DNA from: Strigamia acuminata
Lineage: Eukaryota; Arthropoda; Chilopoda; Geophilomorpha; Linotaeniidae
NCBI GenBank assembly: GCA_949358305.1
Contig: OX442314.1
Coordinates: forward strand, 53,825,369-53,889,368
Length of the DNA: 64,000 nt
Direction of reading: 5' to 3'
The number at the start of each line of letters is the position of its first letter. The first letter of the stretch is position 1. The position numbers were made by a program, and so were the translations under genes. The notes beneath the pieces were generated by a model, which saw nothing but the letters and a program-made list of their open reading frames with translations, searched no databases and was not told where the DNA came from. Positions 1 to 9,710 of this stretch are shown here, one piece after another.

Positions 1-194
1 GGACCAAAATTTTATTTTTTGGACCAAAATTTCATTTTTTGGACCAAAATTTCATTTTTTGGACCAAAATTTCATTTTTTGGACCAAAATTTCATTTTTT
101 GGATCAAAATTTCATTTTTTGACTAAAATTTTATTTTTTGGACCAAAATTTCATTTTTTGGACCAAAATTTTATTTTTTGGACCAAAATTTCAT
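1..194. repeat. 20-bp minisatellite (GGACCAAAATTTCATTTTTT)
   Basis: About nine head-to-tail copies of a 20-bp unit, GGACCAAAATTTCATTTTTT, with small length and base changes (one unit is 19 bp). The array continues beyond the left edge. Closely related units form arrays at 1430-1560 (20 bp) and 10330-10640 (21 bp). At those two sites the array lies inside a pogo-like inverted-repeat element in intron 1 of a host gene family, so this one may mark a third copy. Short open frames across it are a by-product of the unit and are not genes. Confidence 0.9.
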
Positions 195-1223
195 TAAATT
201 TCATTCGTAAACTAACCGAAAATTTCGCGGAAAGTTGTTTCTCGATCATTGAGGCCGCGTTATTGCTGAGAAATGGGGTTTCCACGTCATTTCCCCAAAC
301 CTCCTCTTCAAAACCCCCTTCGTACTCGCTGTTATCATCAAAAACGGGGGAATCGAAATTCGAATCGTCGTAACGACGTGATTGGCCATCTTGGCTAAAC
401 TGGTCCCAATCCAACTGATCTTGGGAAAACTGCTGGATGCTGTTACTACGACAGTCCGTAAATTCTCTGCCAGCGTCATTGGCGTATGAACACTGGGGAA
501 AAAACAAGTTTTTTTCAGAATTATAATTAGCTTTTTTAGCTTTTCTAGCTTTTTTAGCTTTTCTAGCTTTTTTAGCTGTCTTTCTAGCTTTTTACTAGCT
601 TTTTTCTCTAGCTTTTTTAGCTTTTTTCTAGCTTTCTTAGCTTTTCTCTAGCTTTTTTAGCTTTTTTCTAGCTTTTTTAGCTTTTTTCTAGCTTTTTTAG
701 CTTTTTTCTAGCTTTTTATCATTTGCAAATCGAAAAAATACTCACCAGTGATCGTTGGTCGGGAGAGAGGCGATTTCCAGCCCATCCATCCACTGGAGGA
801 GACCGTGATCCGCTCGCGAAGGGCCGTGGATCTCGGCCACGGTCGAGATCCGCTCGCGAAGGGCCGTGGATCTCGGCCACGGTCGATCAAGAGGGCCTTG
901 TCGACGGCGATCTTCACGGCGTCGTTTAGCATATCCGCCGTCAAAGCTAGTGTGTCGGGGCGATGAGAGTCGTCCACATTCCCCGAAATCTCGTCGGTAA
1001 CGACGAAGTTGTTACCGTCATCCGAATCCGCCGATGACTCACTCGAGGCAGGTAAGGGCCTCGAAAATGGCGGCGTCTTAAGACGCGTGGTCGCCTTGGA
1101 AGTTTTAGACTTTTTAACGATTTTACCTTTGCTTTTGCGCAAACTCTTCATGGTTAAGGAAGCTTGAGCCATCGAAAGATATATTGTTACCAAAATTTCA
1201 GCGACAACAGAACAAACTCGCAA
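151..1223 (-). pseudogene. Decayed DIRS-like ORF1 (gag-like), two pieces
   Basis: Two minus-strand open stretches lie just inside a DIRS-type terminal repeat (1265-1425). The first (1223 or 1172 down to about 746) is Lys/Ser-rich, then acidic. The second (about 492 down to 196) is Asp/Glu-rich and runs into the minisatellite. Between them are a good donor (G|GTGAGT at 746/745) and a pyrimidine-rich acceptor (CCCCAG| at 493-495), around a 250-bp AGCTTTTTT-repeat stretch. The intact DIRS element at 48-53 kb also has an intron in this part of gag. Here the two pieces do not join in frame at those sites and no pol follows, so I read it as a decayed 5' fragment. The assignment is by position and composition only. 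Confidence 0.5.
525..718. repeat. AGCTTTTTT-type tandem repeat
   Basis: Roughly twenty imperfect copies of (T)AGCTTTTTT or (T)CTAGCTTTTT, of 8 to 13 bp. The stretch fills the presumed intron between the two pieces of the decayed DIRS-like ORF1. It is pyrimidine-rich on the plus strand. Confidence 0.9.
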
Positions 1224-1264
1224 ACTTTTTAAAAAATATAACGAGGTTTATTCGGGATCGCTGA

Positions 1265-1425
1265 AACGACGTGCTGACCCGAGGTCAGTCAAAATTGGAC
1301 TGGTCTTGCCAGGTGCAGGTAGCCCATATTAAGGGGGCTCCACCTGGCGGAATTTTCTTTAAAGTACTGAATTTTCCAGGACAAGCCATAAATAACATCA
1401 TTTATTTGTTGATGTTATACAATTC
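1265..1425 (-). mobile_element. DIRS-like terminal repeat, 5' end of a minus-strand copy
   Basis: The segment resembles the right inverted terminal repeat of the intact DIRS element (53165-53310) block by block: AATTGGACTGG, a variable GC-rich part, CTTTAAAGTACT, GGACAAGCC, then ATAACATCATTTATTTGTTG. It is closer to the partial end at 43888-44110, so these two belong to a second DIRS-like subfamily. The decayed ORF1 lies where gag should be, reading leftwards. The outer edge abuts the minisatellite at about 1426. Confidence 0.65.
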
Positions 1426-1746
1426 ATTTTTTGGACCAAAAATTCATTTTTTGGACCAAAAATTTATTTTTTGGACCAAAAATTCATTTTTTGGACCAAA
1501 AATTCACTTTTTAGATCAAAAATTCATGTTTTGGTTCAAAAAATTATTATTTAAACCCAAAAATGTTCCCGCAATGCGTCCGCAAAAGGGCTGTTTTTTG
1601 ATCCGCTTTCCGCCCGCAATTTGATTGTTTTTAGTCCGCAAAAATAGCAGCTTAATCTATGGCCAGCCAACCAAACCGGCCATTTTTAGGTATTCTTTAT
1701 ATCAATAATTCGTTATATCGCGATTCGTTATAAAGAGTTTCGACTG
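1426..1746. mobile_element. Right part of a pogo-like inverted-repeat element with embedded 20-bp array
   Basis: It ends with the inverted repeat ...TTATAAAGAGTTTCGACTG followed by TA at 1747-1748, as the complete copy at 10059-10743 does. Its left end is missing and is replaced by the DIRS-like terminus. The internal minisatellite (1430-1560, unit GGACCAAAAATTCATTTTTT) and the stretch beginning AATAGCAGC match the complete copy. Confidence 0.7.
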
Positions 1747-2782
1747 TAGTGCCAAAAAAAATTAAAATCCAATCTTGCACAAATTATTGTACTTGATCCC
1801 GAGATGAGAAGCAAAAAACGAGCCTCTCGAACATTAAGGGTTTCTTGGCATTGCATTTACGTCCTTTTTTCTTTGGTTCGAGTACGCCTGGGCATTTCAT
1901 GGCATCATCATCACGTTCAGTCATCTAGATATATACAGAAATAAATAGGTTTACATTTAAATTTTACGTCATTCACTTTTCGGGTATGTGACCGCGAAAA
2001 AAATTAAATAAGAAATTCTTTTTAGCGGCCATTCGTGTGAGAAAATTCACGTAAGCGCCACAATTGAATGTGAGTGAGTAAACAAACTGTTCATCAATGG
2101 ACACGACAGAGATCTATGGGTTGATTTGAATATATTCGCATAAAATAATGAAAGGAACTCTGTCGTACTCGCACCGAACAACCATCGACGGGCGCGAAAA
2201 ATGGGCATCGGAAATCAACTGGCGAATTAACCAGGAAGTGAAAAACGGTAAACATCGAATCACGATAATATTAATAAAAACATCTAACGCCCCTTTATTT
2301 GACCAAATCGCTCAATTTACGAAATTTTTCAAGATTTTCACATTTTCTTACCTTCCCAAACTCGCCAAAATCCTCGCTCCTCTCCTCAAGCAATCTTGAT
2401 CGCACTCTAGCGCAAGGTTGAATAATGACGTCACATCTTTAAATCGACGGGGCGGAATATTGGTGGTCTGACGTCAGTGGGCGCACATTCAAAGCGTAAA
2501 AATGAGGTAGTGTGGTTAAAACCGGCAAAATCATAAAGCAGAATGCATATTGATCTGTTTTTTACAACAAAAAAACCCAAAAAACCCAATAAAGTATTGT
2601 TTTTTGACATAAATAATAATAATAATAATTAACCGGATGAGTTAAAATTATAATTTTATACAAAAAATCCACCACATTCGTTTACACACACACACAATTG
2701 TTGTTTCACAGGCGAGTTTATACTTCTGACCGCTAGTAGTTGTATTAATGTAAAAATTATCAATTAATCAAGTCATAATTAA
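1747..2782 (-). repeat. Duplicated block: 5' end and upstream region of a host gene family (copy A)
   Basis: About 1 kb that recurs almost unchanged at 10744-11209 continued at 17068-17742, where a BEL/Pao element has split it. It holds exon 1 of the family on the minus strand and about 860 bp upstream of it, presumably the promoter region. Shared landmarks include CTGACGTCAGTGG, the stretch from TTTATACAAAAAATCCACC and the 3' border TCATAATTAAG. The AATAAT run at 2609-2630 is a small microsatellite. A short piece also recurs at about 56020-56080. Confidence 0.8.
1793..1924 (-). CDS. Exon 1 of HECT-associated gene family, copy A (orphan)
   Basis: The exon is 132 nt (44 codons) from ATG at 1924 to a phase-0 donor (CAA|GTACAA). 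The protein starts MTERDDDAM, continues with a Lys/Arg-rich stretch (PKKKGRK, possible nuclear signal) and ends FCFSSRDQ. The same exon occurs at 10790-10921 (132 nt), 47660-47761 (102 nt) and 54404-54529 (126 nt), always with the same start context and donor. No exon 2 follows on the minus strand here: the intron runs into transposon remnants, so this copy is an orphan fragment. The coding status is inferred from conservation of start, frame and donor. Confidence 0.55.
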
Positions 2783-3090
2783 GAGGTGCTTAAATTAAGC
2801 CACAAATTATTTAACCCCCATTTTGACTAGATTTTCCCGCCTAAAGAGGTTTATTCCCCCCCATTCAAACTCTCCCAATTAAACTAAAGGATCCCCCTAA
2901 CTGTAACATCCCCTAATAATTTATTTCCCTCCCAACCAATTAACCCCTATTTATTTTTAAACGAACTTCCAACATTATTCATACCACCCCCTATGTTTCC
3001 TAAACGTTACCCACTGTTGCAATTTGTTGGCTGGCACACGGGCCACTTGAAAGGCGCGCCATGCACCAACAACGGCTTGGAGTCGACCAA
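2783..3090. other. No feature recognised
   Basis: AT-rich single-copy-looking sequence with C-runs on the plus strand (about 2830-3000). I see no open frame, splice pattern or repeat. Confidence 0.5.
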
Positions 3091-3435
3091 GAACATCATA
3101 AAAACACAGGAGACATGCCGATTTCCGTCGTCCTCAAGATGGATTTCAGTTCCAGCAAAGGGATATTCCTGAAGAAGGGTTTCAATTTCATCAAATGGAC
3201 CCCCGACGGTCGTTTGATGACACTGATTTGAGGTTTCAGCGGAGTAATGAGAGAGGAAGTGATTTCCCGAAAGAGGACCCGCAGTTGAGACATCGTGGTC
3301 GTTATGATAACCGAGTTAATCGTAACGATAGGGATTTTCGTGCGAGAGAGTAATAATAATAAAAGGAATTGGGAGAATGACGATCAGGGGGGTTCGAGAA
3401 AACGTGGTAGAGGTAGAGGTGGACGATATAATTGA
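3091..3435 (+). pseudogene. Possible remnant of an Arg/Gln-rich (RGG-type) coding exon
   Basis: One plus frame from about 3100 to 3353 is open and rich in Arg, Gln, Phe and Asp. It ends at TAA in a TAATAATAATAA run. Shifted by one base, the frame goes on to a GSRKRGRGRGGRYN stop at about 3435, an RGG-like tail typical of RNA-binding proteins. AATAAA-type signals follow at about 3480-3610. The shift at the TAA run suggests a broken 3' exon or retrocopy. No upstream exon is identifiable, so function and even coding status are uncertain. Confidence 0.25.
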
Positions 3436-3659
3436 GATCTGTGTTGCTGATTTATGATTTTTATTTGACATTTTGAAACGTAATAAACGAAAAATAACAA
3501 AAATATGCCATTCCACCTTTTCTGTTTACCCTATTGAATTTGTTAATTTTTTACAGTTTAAAATAAAAATATATGTAAATCGATTAAAATATAATTATGT
3601 AAAAAATTAATAAAATCTAATCTAAGCTCATCAATCATTGCTTAAACTAAAATCTGGTT

Positions 3660-4193
3660 TTAGTGACAGCGACCTTGGACAGTATGGCGGCGGCCGAGAT
3701 GGTTTGTTGTCGTCGTTGACATTTAGTATCTAGGTTAGCACACGGAAGTAGAAACCAGTTACATAGCGAGAGGAGATCCTAATCTATTGTTTTTTTTGTT
3801 TTTTTTGACTGCGTTTTATTTTTATATTTTCCAGTTTATTCACGTATGGTGCAATTGTGCTCGGGCGGTGAACGTTAGGCCTAACAGACTAATTGCATTG
3901 ACTGCGATTCTTGTCCGCCAGGACTCCTTTTCAAATGGATTCTTTGTGATCAGGGATCTCTACTGACCTCACAAACTATATTTTTCAAGTTAAAATCAGT
4001 TACAGGTTTGTAAAGTAATTAACTATTTTGGTTTTGAGTGGAGAAAAGCGAGTAGATTGATCAGAAGAGTAGAGATAGGCTTGTTGAGCGGTCGGGAAAC
4101 AAATTAAAGTATTAATTTTCTTTTTTTTTAAATTTTAGAACGAGTTTATTTCAGCGTCATTGGGAGTCATCTGCTAAAAACTGAAAATCAAAA
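3660..4193 (+). promoter_or_regulatory. Putative promoter and 5' UTR of the C2H2 gene
   Basis: GC-rich for its surroundings, with a YY1-like TATGGCGGCGGCCGAGATGG at 3683-3702, a class of site common just downstream of TATA-less starts. An acceptor-like TTTTTTTTAAATTTTAG ends at about 4138, 56 bp before the ATG of the zinc-finger ORF, so the 5' UTR may be spliced. A possible donor lies at about 4003-4010 (CAG|GTTTGT). This is inference from sequence only. Confidence 0.35.
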
Positions 4194-5132
4194 ATGGAAA
4201 TAACACTTCAAAAATACAGTTGCAATTTGTGCGACTATTCGTGTGCATATTATTCGCAGTTGAAACAACACATGCTCAAACACACTGGTGAAAAGCCTTT
4301 CCAATGTCAAAGGTGTTCACTTTCCTTTCGGCTTAAACAATGCATGATTATCCACATGAGAATACATAGTGGAGAAAAACCTTTCAAGTGTCATTTGTGT
4401 GATTATTCTAGCAATCAAAGAGGGAATGTAGGAACTCATCTATTAACAGATACTGGAGAAAAACCATTCAATTGCCATTTGTGTGATTATTCCTGTAGTC
4501 AAAGTGGAGCTCTAAAAAACCATTTATTAACCCATACTGGAGAAAAACCATTCGAGTGCCATTTGTGTGATTATTCCTGTAGTCAAAATGGAGCTCTAAA
4601 AAAACATTTATTAACCCATGCTGGAGAAAAACCTTTCAAGTGCCATTTGTGTGCTTATTCCTGTACTACAAATTGTAGTTTAAAAATGCATTTGTTAACC
4701 CATAGTGGAGAAAAACCATTCAAGTGTCATTTGTGTGCTTATTCCTGTCGTACAAGTAGTAATTTAAAAATGCACTTCTTAACCCATAGTGGAGAAAAAC
4801 CTTTCGATTGTCATTTGTGTGTTTATTCCTGTACTACAAATAGTAGTTTAAAAATGCATTTGTTAACCCATAGTGGAGAAAAACCATTCAGCTGCCATTT
4901 GTGTGATTATTCCTGCAGTCAAAGTGGAGCTATAAAAAGTCATTTATTAATCCATACTGGAGAAAAACCCTTCGAGTGCCATTTGTGTGCTTATTCCTGT
5001 ACTACAAGTAGTAATTTAAAAAAGCATTTGTTAACCCATACTGGAGAAAAACCTATCAAGTGCCATTTGTGTGATTATTCTAATAGTCAAAATGATACTT
5101 TAAAAGAACATTTAGAAAAGCATACAAAGTAA
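4194..5132 (+). CDS. C2H2 zinc-finger protein, 11 tandem fingers
   Basis: A 312-residue protein with a single coding exon. It is almost nothing but eleven C2H2 fingers (C-x2-C-x12-H-x3-H) of 28 residues joined by TGEKPF/SGEKPF linkers, the Kruppel-type arrangement for sequence-specific DNA binding in the nucleus. Fingers 3-11 share the core CHLCxYS and differ mainly at helix positions that contact bases, the pattern of a recently amplified 84-bp unit. In finger 3 the last zinc-ligand His is replaced by Asp (HLLTDTGEKP). There is no KRAB, BTB or ZAD domain. The start ATG has a good context (AAAATGG). Decayed finger copies follow at 5330-5480 and 6590-6850. Targets are unknown. Confidence 0.85.
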   Translation: MEITLQKYSCNLCDYSCAYYSQLKQHMLKHTGEKPFQCQRCSLSFRLKQCMIIHMRIHSGEKPFKCHLCDYSSNQRGNVGTHLLTDTGEKPFNCHLCDYSCSQSGALKNHLLTHTGEKPFECHLCDYSCSQNGALKKHLLTHAGEKPFKCHLCAYSCTTNCSLKMHLLTHSGEKPFKCHLCAYSCRTSSNLKMHFLTHSGEKPFDCHLCVYSCTTNSSLKMHLLTHSGEKPFSCHLCDYSCSQSGAIKSHLLIHTGEKPFECHLCAYSCTTSSNLKKHLLTHTGEKPIKCHLCDYSNSQNDTLKEHLEKHTK

Positions 5133-5480
5133 AAATCACATCGTTCATTCAGTTCATAATTCTGTAATTTCAATTTTATTTCAAATGACATTTTGTTTTT
5201 GTTTTCAAATCAAAACTTGCTACTTGCTGTGTTTGTATATTTTTCTCGTTTCATTTCCAATTTTTTATCGTGACGGACACACGAAAAACTTGCGCTTTAT
5301 CTTGCAAATAAAATGGCAATTTGAAAATTCATTTAAAAATTCATATCGGAGAAAAACCGTCTAATTGCCATTTGTGTGCCTTCTCCTCGACTTGAAGTGA
5401 GGATTTAAATAAACACTTAATAACCCACACGAGATAAAACAATTCAAGTGCTATTTGTGTGCATACTCTTGTATTCTTAA
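5133..5480 (+). pseudogene. Decayed zinc-finger copy (first)
   Basis: From about 5325 the sequence again reads as finger remnants: GEKP-like linker, CHLCAFSST-like, then an in-frame stop, then another CYLCAYS-like half finger. The preceding stretch (5215-5325) is repeated at 6500-6600, so the 3' end of the gene with its trailer was duplicated. Stops and shifts make it non-functional. It may be 3' UTR of the intact gene. Confidence 0.65.
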
Positions 5481-5648
5481 ATTCAAGACGGTTTAATTTC
5501 TGTTTTTATTGGCGCATTAATGCATTTCAATTTGATTTTTAAGAATAACAATAACATAAATATTTTTTATGAGAATTCCTTTCAACCGGGTCGACACTTT
5601 TCCCGATAGAAAATTTTCCTGATAAAAAAAAATAAGGTTGAATGGAAT

Positions 5649-6186
5649 TCGGGTCAGATCGTTTAGTCGACGGTCGTTTAGTCGACAGTCGCGCCAAAGC
5701 GATCATTTTGTCGACAAGTCGTTTTGTCGACAAGTCGCCTAGTCGACGATATTTTTTGGCCTGCTAGTCGACCAACCTGCTGCTTCCGTCTTGTCGACGG
5801 TACGCCTTGTCGACGCACGTTTTGTCGACGTACGCCTTGTCGACGCACGTTTTGTCGGACCATGCATAGCATGGCTCTGCTGAGCCATGCAACCCCCGTC
5901 AACTGAAGGCGAAGTTCGGACTATTCATGTTTCCGTCAAACGGTCTTGCCGAGGAGAAAGCCTCCCGCATAAGTATCCTCGTGGTCGGACAATAGAATAC
6001 TCGTCGCATTACACTTTTCATTACGACTTTCACTTTGTCGACGCCGTTTTGTCGACGCCGTTTTGTCGACGCCGTTTTGTCGACAAGGCCACTTAGTCGA
6101 CGATTATTGTCGACTAAGTGGCCTTGTCGACTAAACGGCGTCGACAAAACGACGTCGACTAAGTGAAAGTCGACTAAACAACCCGG
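5649..6186. mobile_element. GTCGAC-rich foldback element
   Basis: More than twenty GTCGAC hexamers in spaced units such as CGCCGTTTTGTCGACG. Outer ends read inwards as CGGGT..GTTTAGTCGAC on the left (5649) and the same in reverse on the right (ending about 6186). Near the right side is a strong hairpin: arms of about 36 bp at 6072-6108 and 6110-6150, with ACAAGGCCACTTAGTCGAC as the core. The middle (5880-6030) is unrelated sequence. It separates the zinc-finger gene from its second decayed copy. Flanking target repeats were not resolved. Confidence 0.6.
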
Positions 6187-6289
6187 CTTCAATTCTGCTT
6201 ACCATGAATACGTGTTATGATTTCTGCATTTATTTATTTACGCATTTAAAGTTCTGTATTTGAAATTGCATTTTGTGTTCAACTCAAAT

Positions 6290-6850
6290 TTAAGTAAACT
6301 GAAACTTGTTTTAATTTGTTTTAATTTGTTTCTGTACATTTTTCTCATTTCATTTCCAATTTATTATTTATTCCCAAAACTTGTAAAAAATTAAATTAAA
6401 AAATGTTTTTTTTCTTCTAATTTGATTTCAAATGACATTTTTTTTTTGGTTTTTAACTCAAAATTTTGCTTTAATTTCTTTCATCAACAAATCAAAACCT
6501 GCTATTTGCTGTTTTTGTATATTTTTCTCGTTTCATTTCCAATTTTTAATCGTAAATGAAACACGAAAAACTTGTCCTCTATCTTGCAATCAAAATGGGA
6601 TTTTGAAAATGCATTGAAAAATTCATAAGGTAGAAAAACCGTTGAATTTCCATTTGTGTGCCTATTCTATTGTTCAAAGTGAAAATTTAAGGAGACATCT
6701 TTCAACCCACACTGGGAAGATAACCCATCCAAGTGTTATTTGAGTGATTATTCCTGTTACCACAATGATACCTTGAAAAAACATTTAACCGGGCTTACAA
6801 AAATGAAAAAAATTCACCTTGTTCACGAATCTAGAGTAAACAAGTAATGG
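6290..6850 (+). pseudogene. Decayed zinc-finger copy (second)
   Basis: From about 6500 to 6600 it repeats 5215-5325. From about 6620 to 6800 it reads as two degraded fingers (HLCAYS, then a short LRRHLSTHTG-like part, CYL*DYSC and LKKHLTGLTK) with a stop in the second and a one-base shift in the linker. A partial third copy of the trailer lies at 6310-6400. This indicates successive tandem duplication of the gene's 3' part. Confidence 0.65.
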
Positions 6851-7230
6851 ACACCAGCAGTCTTTATTTTTCTGGAATTTTAGACTTTTTTTTATTGCTG
6901 AATGAGGATTTTTTACGAATTAATTTATTCAAAGTATTTACCAGCTGCAGTGAGTGACGCTTGCTTGCAACCCAAACAAGATGTTGTCAAATGCTTTTTG
7001 CAACTTGTTATGAGTTATCAACTATCCGCATTTAGCAATATAAAATTGAAGAGTGTTAAATGAGTGAGTTTTTATCAATAATTTTGTAGATGATGTGTCA
7101 CAAAATGAGAAAGGTAACCAACCTATATTTTCAGTGAGTGTTTTTTTATATTTTCCATTTAATAAAGCCAATAACTTTTTTTGTCTAAAATATTATTTTT
7201 ATTTTCTATTTAATACAACAATAACTGTTT
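6851..7230. other. No feature recognised
   Basis: AT-rich spacer between decayed zinc fingers and locus B. I see no convincing exon on either strand. Confidence 0.5.
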
Positions 7231-7678
7231 TTACTTTTTCTGCAGTAACGGTGAATCTAAAAGTTTTGCCAACAGGGCAACTGATGCCTGATTAGCCTGA
7301 GCTAATCTTTTTCGTTCATCTTCAATCGCTGTCCATTTTTCCCACTCAAAATTGAACTTATCACGGTCCAATTTCAACTGCTCCTGCTTTAGGGCCAAAG
7401 TTTGCTGCTGCAAATCACATTCACGCATGGATTTCTGTGACAAGTACTGCCCATCTGAATCCTGCAATGGGCTCAAGTTCCTTCTTTTCTTTGCAGTTTT
7501 CGTCACTAATCTGACCAGTTCTGGACTTTCACTGACACTAGTGCCTGGTCTTTGAATGTCCTCAACAGCAATCATTTCAACATCTATTTCAGTTTCTTTA
7601 TTATTAGCTTTTTCATATTTCATTCCATTTTTTTCCTCAGATAAAACTGGCAAGGTGAAATCTGTGTTGTATTCTTCC
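7231..7678 (-). CDS. Terminal exon, coiled-coil C-terminus (locus B region)
   Basis: A minus-strand exon opening at a good acceptor (TTTCTAACAG|GG at 7678) and ending at TAA (7231). The protein has a Ser/Pro and acidic first half (about residues 1-70) and a strongly charged Gln/Lys/Glu helix (LKQEQLKLDRDKF, then EWEKWTAIEDERKRLAQ) that should form a coiled coil near the end. Such tails occur in transposase-derived MADF/Myb-like proteins, but no DNA-binding domain is seen here. Its opening residues (EEYNTDFTLP) match an exon at about 21947-22003 in the HECT locus (EYKTGFILP), which ties it to the same family. Whether it is expressed with the exons upstream (8-11 kb) is unknown. Confidence 0.5.
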
Positions 7679-7899
7679 CTGTTAGAAATAAAGTCAACAT
7701 TTAAAAATCTGACATGTCAACAACGGAAATAGTGTAAAAGTAAATAGTGTGGAAATAAATAATTTTGGGGGGTTGTTATTGTTAACTATAAATGGGGGGT
7801 CTAATAAATAAAAATAGTGTGCAAATAATTGGTGTAAAGTTAAATAAAGTTGGGTTTTGATTTTGGGGGGGTCAATAATATAACCCCATTATTATTTAC

Positions 7900-8870
7900 T
7901 TATTTGAGATTGTCTTAGTCGCAGACGGTGGAACTGTTTGGAAATGGCAAAGATAACCGTAGCTGTAATAAAAAATGTAGATTATTCCATCTGCATTTCT
8001 TTGTACATGGTTTAAAAATAATATTATCCTCTAGCAGAACTTGATATAGTCGGAGATGGTGGTCGAGATGAACCAGGGTCAGCAAAACTATTTCTAAAGA
8101 CAGAATCAAAAATTAAATTTCATTTTACTTTGTGCAAGAAGATTTGACAATCAAATATTATTCAAATTTGTCAAGTGAAAAAAAGCTCGGATTGTCAAAA
8201 ACTAAACACCAAACGAAAGAGCGAAAAAAACTGCACTAGAAACATTAATTAAACAACCCTGTTCCCAGCTAATGATTTATGTATATTTAATTTTGTGCCT
8301 GTGTACATTTTTTTAAGACACCCTTCGTAACCCTCCTTATATTGTCGGGCCGGTTTTATGTGGGCCACCCGGTATCTATACTAATTCTTTTCAGTACAAT
8401 CCATTCCCTCTAAATCATTGTTTACCTTCTTGCATTTGGTGGAGGTGACACACCTGAAGTAGAATTTCTGTAAACAAATTACAGTCAAAACAATAAAAAG
8501 AAATCTCCCTTTAAGAAACTCTACCGCATGCAATATTTGACAGGCTGCTTTTCGCAATTTTCTTGGACGACATCAGAAGTTAGCTACATCAATATGAAAA
8601 CATAGCTGGGTTAGTGGTAATAAAAATTTCAAAACAATTTTAAAAGTAAAAAGAAATTTCTCACAACTTCCGTTGGATCATGAAAAAGAGGCACCAAGTC
8701 GTCATCCGAGTCAATACTAAATGAACAACCTTTTGTAGTCAAACTTGAAATGCGATATTATTTCTGACTTACTCAATAATTACTACAACAGGACATGACG
8801 GAGGTCTATTTGCTGCCGACCGTGTATTGTGACTACTGATATAATGCAAGTGTTATACAGTGTTATTGTT
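7900..8870 (-). pseudogene. Cluster of small Ser/Pro-rich exons, locus B
   Basis: At least four small minus-strand exon-like pieces with relatives elsewhere in the window: about 8795-8855 (related to SRPIAEIIE at 21796-21861), about 8665-8747 (DIDSDDDLVPLFHDP), about 8430-8475 (NSTSGVSPPPN), and 8030-8087 (ADPGSSRPPSPTISSS). The same modules recur at 41.2, 41.8, 44.2-45.05 and 21.6-21.9 kb. In the 8030-8087 copy the donor has lost its GT (CTAG|AGGATA against CTAG|GTGATA in the 44998 copy), so this copy is probably defective. The modules would encode a disordered linker between the exon-2 domain and the C-terminal domain. Confidence 0.45.
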
Positions 8871-8889
8871 GTCATGAGCTATTCATGAC

Positions 8890-9158
8890 TAGACCTGGAT
8901 ATTTATGCAAAATAAAATTCGTTTTGTGTGCATAAAATATGCACCAAAAAATCCATTTTATGCAAAATAAAATTTGTTTTGTGCGCATAAAATATGCACC
9001 AGAAAATCCATTTTATGCAAAATAAAAATGAAAATAAAAAATTTATCCGAGTGAAATCAGGTGTTAACTTAATGTTATTTCTGATTTTCGGAAATGCATT
9101 TCGGCTTTTTATTGAATAAGAATAATTCCTATGCGTTTATGCATTTATCTGGGCCTTA
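8890..9158. mobile_element. hAT-like MITE
   Basis: A 269-bp element with imperfect inverted ends (TAGACCTGGATATTTATGCA and, from the right, TAAGGCCCAGATAAATGCA). It is flanked by TTCATGAC (8882-8889) and GTCATGAC (9159-9166), an 8-bp target duplication with one mismatch, as expected for hAT. Inside are two and a half copies of a roughly 60-bp repeat with CAAAATAAAAT and GCATAAAATATGCACC. Confidence 0.7.
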
Positions 9159-9221
9159 GTCATGACTGTTATTATACCAATACTGTTAGTTAACCGTCAA
9201 CATCCGGTCATATAATCATAT

Positions 9222-9513
9222 TTCTTTAGCCATTTTGTAAAGAGGACTTGGGAAATTAGTTATAGAAAAATTCATGACCAACCAGCAAACACACATTGGG
9301 AATTTTACTATCAAAACAAAGGATCAATAATTCTGACCCAACATCTAACAATCAAACTTTTAACAACTTTTAACAATCGTTAGTTCATTCATATCGTATG
9401 CTGGTTGGGTCAGAATTGACCCTTGCTTTTGATAGTAAAAATTCCCTTTGTAGTCGTGAATTTATCCACAATTAGTTTCCAAAGTCTTCTTTACAAAATG
9501 ACTAAAGAAAAAT
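9222..9513. mobile_element. Long inverted-repeat MITE
   Basis: Outer arms of about 40 bp (TTTCTTTAGCCATTTTGTAA rightwards and its complement ending near 9513). Inner arms are GGGAATTTTACTATCAAAA and its complement at about 9430-9450. A GGTCA/TGACC-type core lies between. There is no coding capacity. Target repeats were not resolved. Confidence 0.6.
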
Positions 9514-9574
9514 GTAAAAGAAATTTTACTTTTCAAATTTTAAAACGAGAAACATGTGTTTAAATATTAATTAC

Positions 9575-9636
9575 CTGAAACTTCTATGGGTCAAAGATTG
9601 TTGCTCCTTATTCTCTTGGACGACATCAGAAGTTAA
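9575..9636 (-). CDS. Exon 3, locus B
   Basis: A 62-nt exon between an acceptor (GACGTAG|TTAAC) and a donor (TTTCAG|GTAATT), encoding LTSDVVQENKEQ and about eight more residues. The locus D counterpart at 47134-47195 has the same length, frame and splice sites. Partial relatives are at about 8556-8590 and 44400-44440. Conservation of the exon between loci is the main evidence that it is real. Confidence 0.5.
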
Positions 9637-9710
9637 CTACGTCAATAAGATGGCTTTACAAGTTTAGTGGTAATAGATATTTAAATTCAATTTAAAAAAA
9701 AACTTCTTAC

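Noticed and set aside
5674-5906. ORFs on both strands over the GTCGAC array
   Set aside because: A consequence of palindromic repeat units; no start context or conservation.
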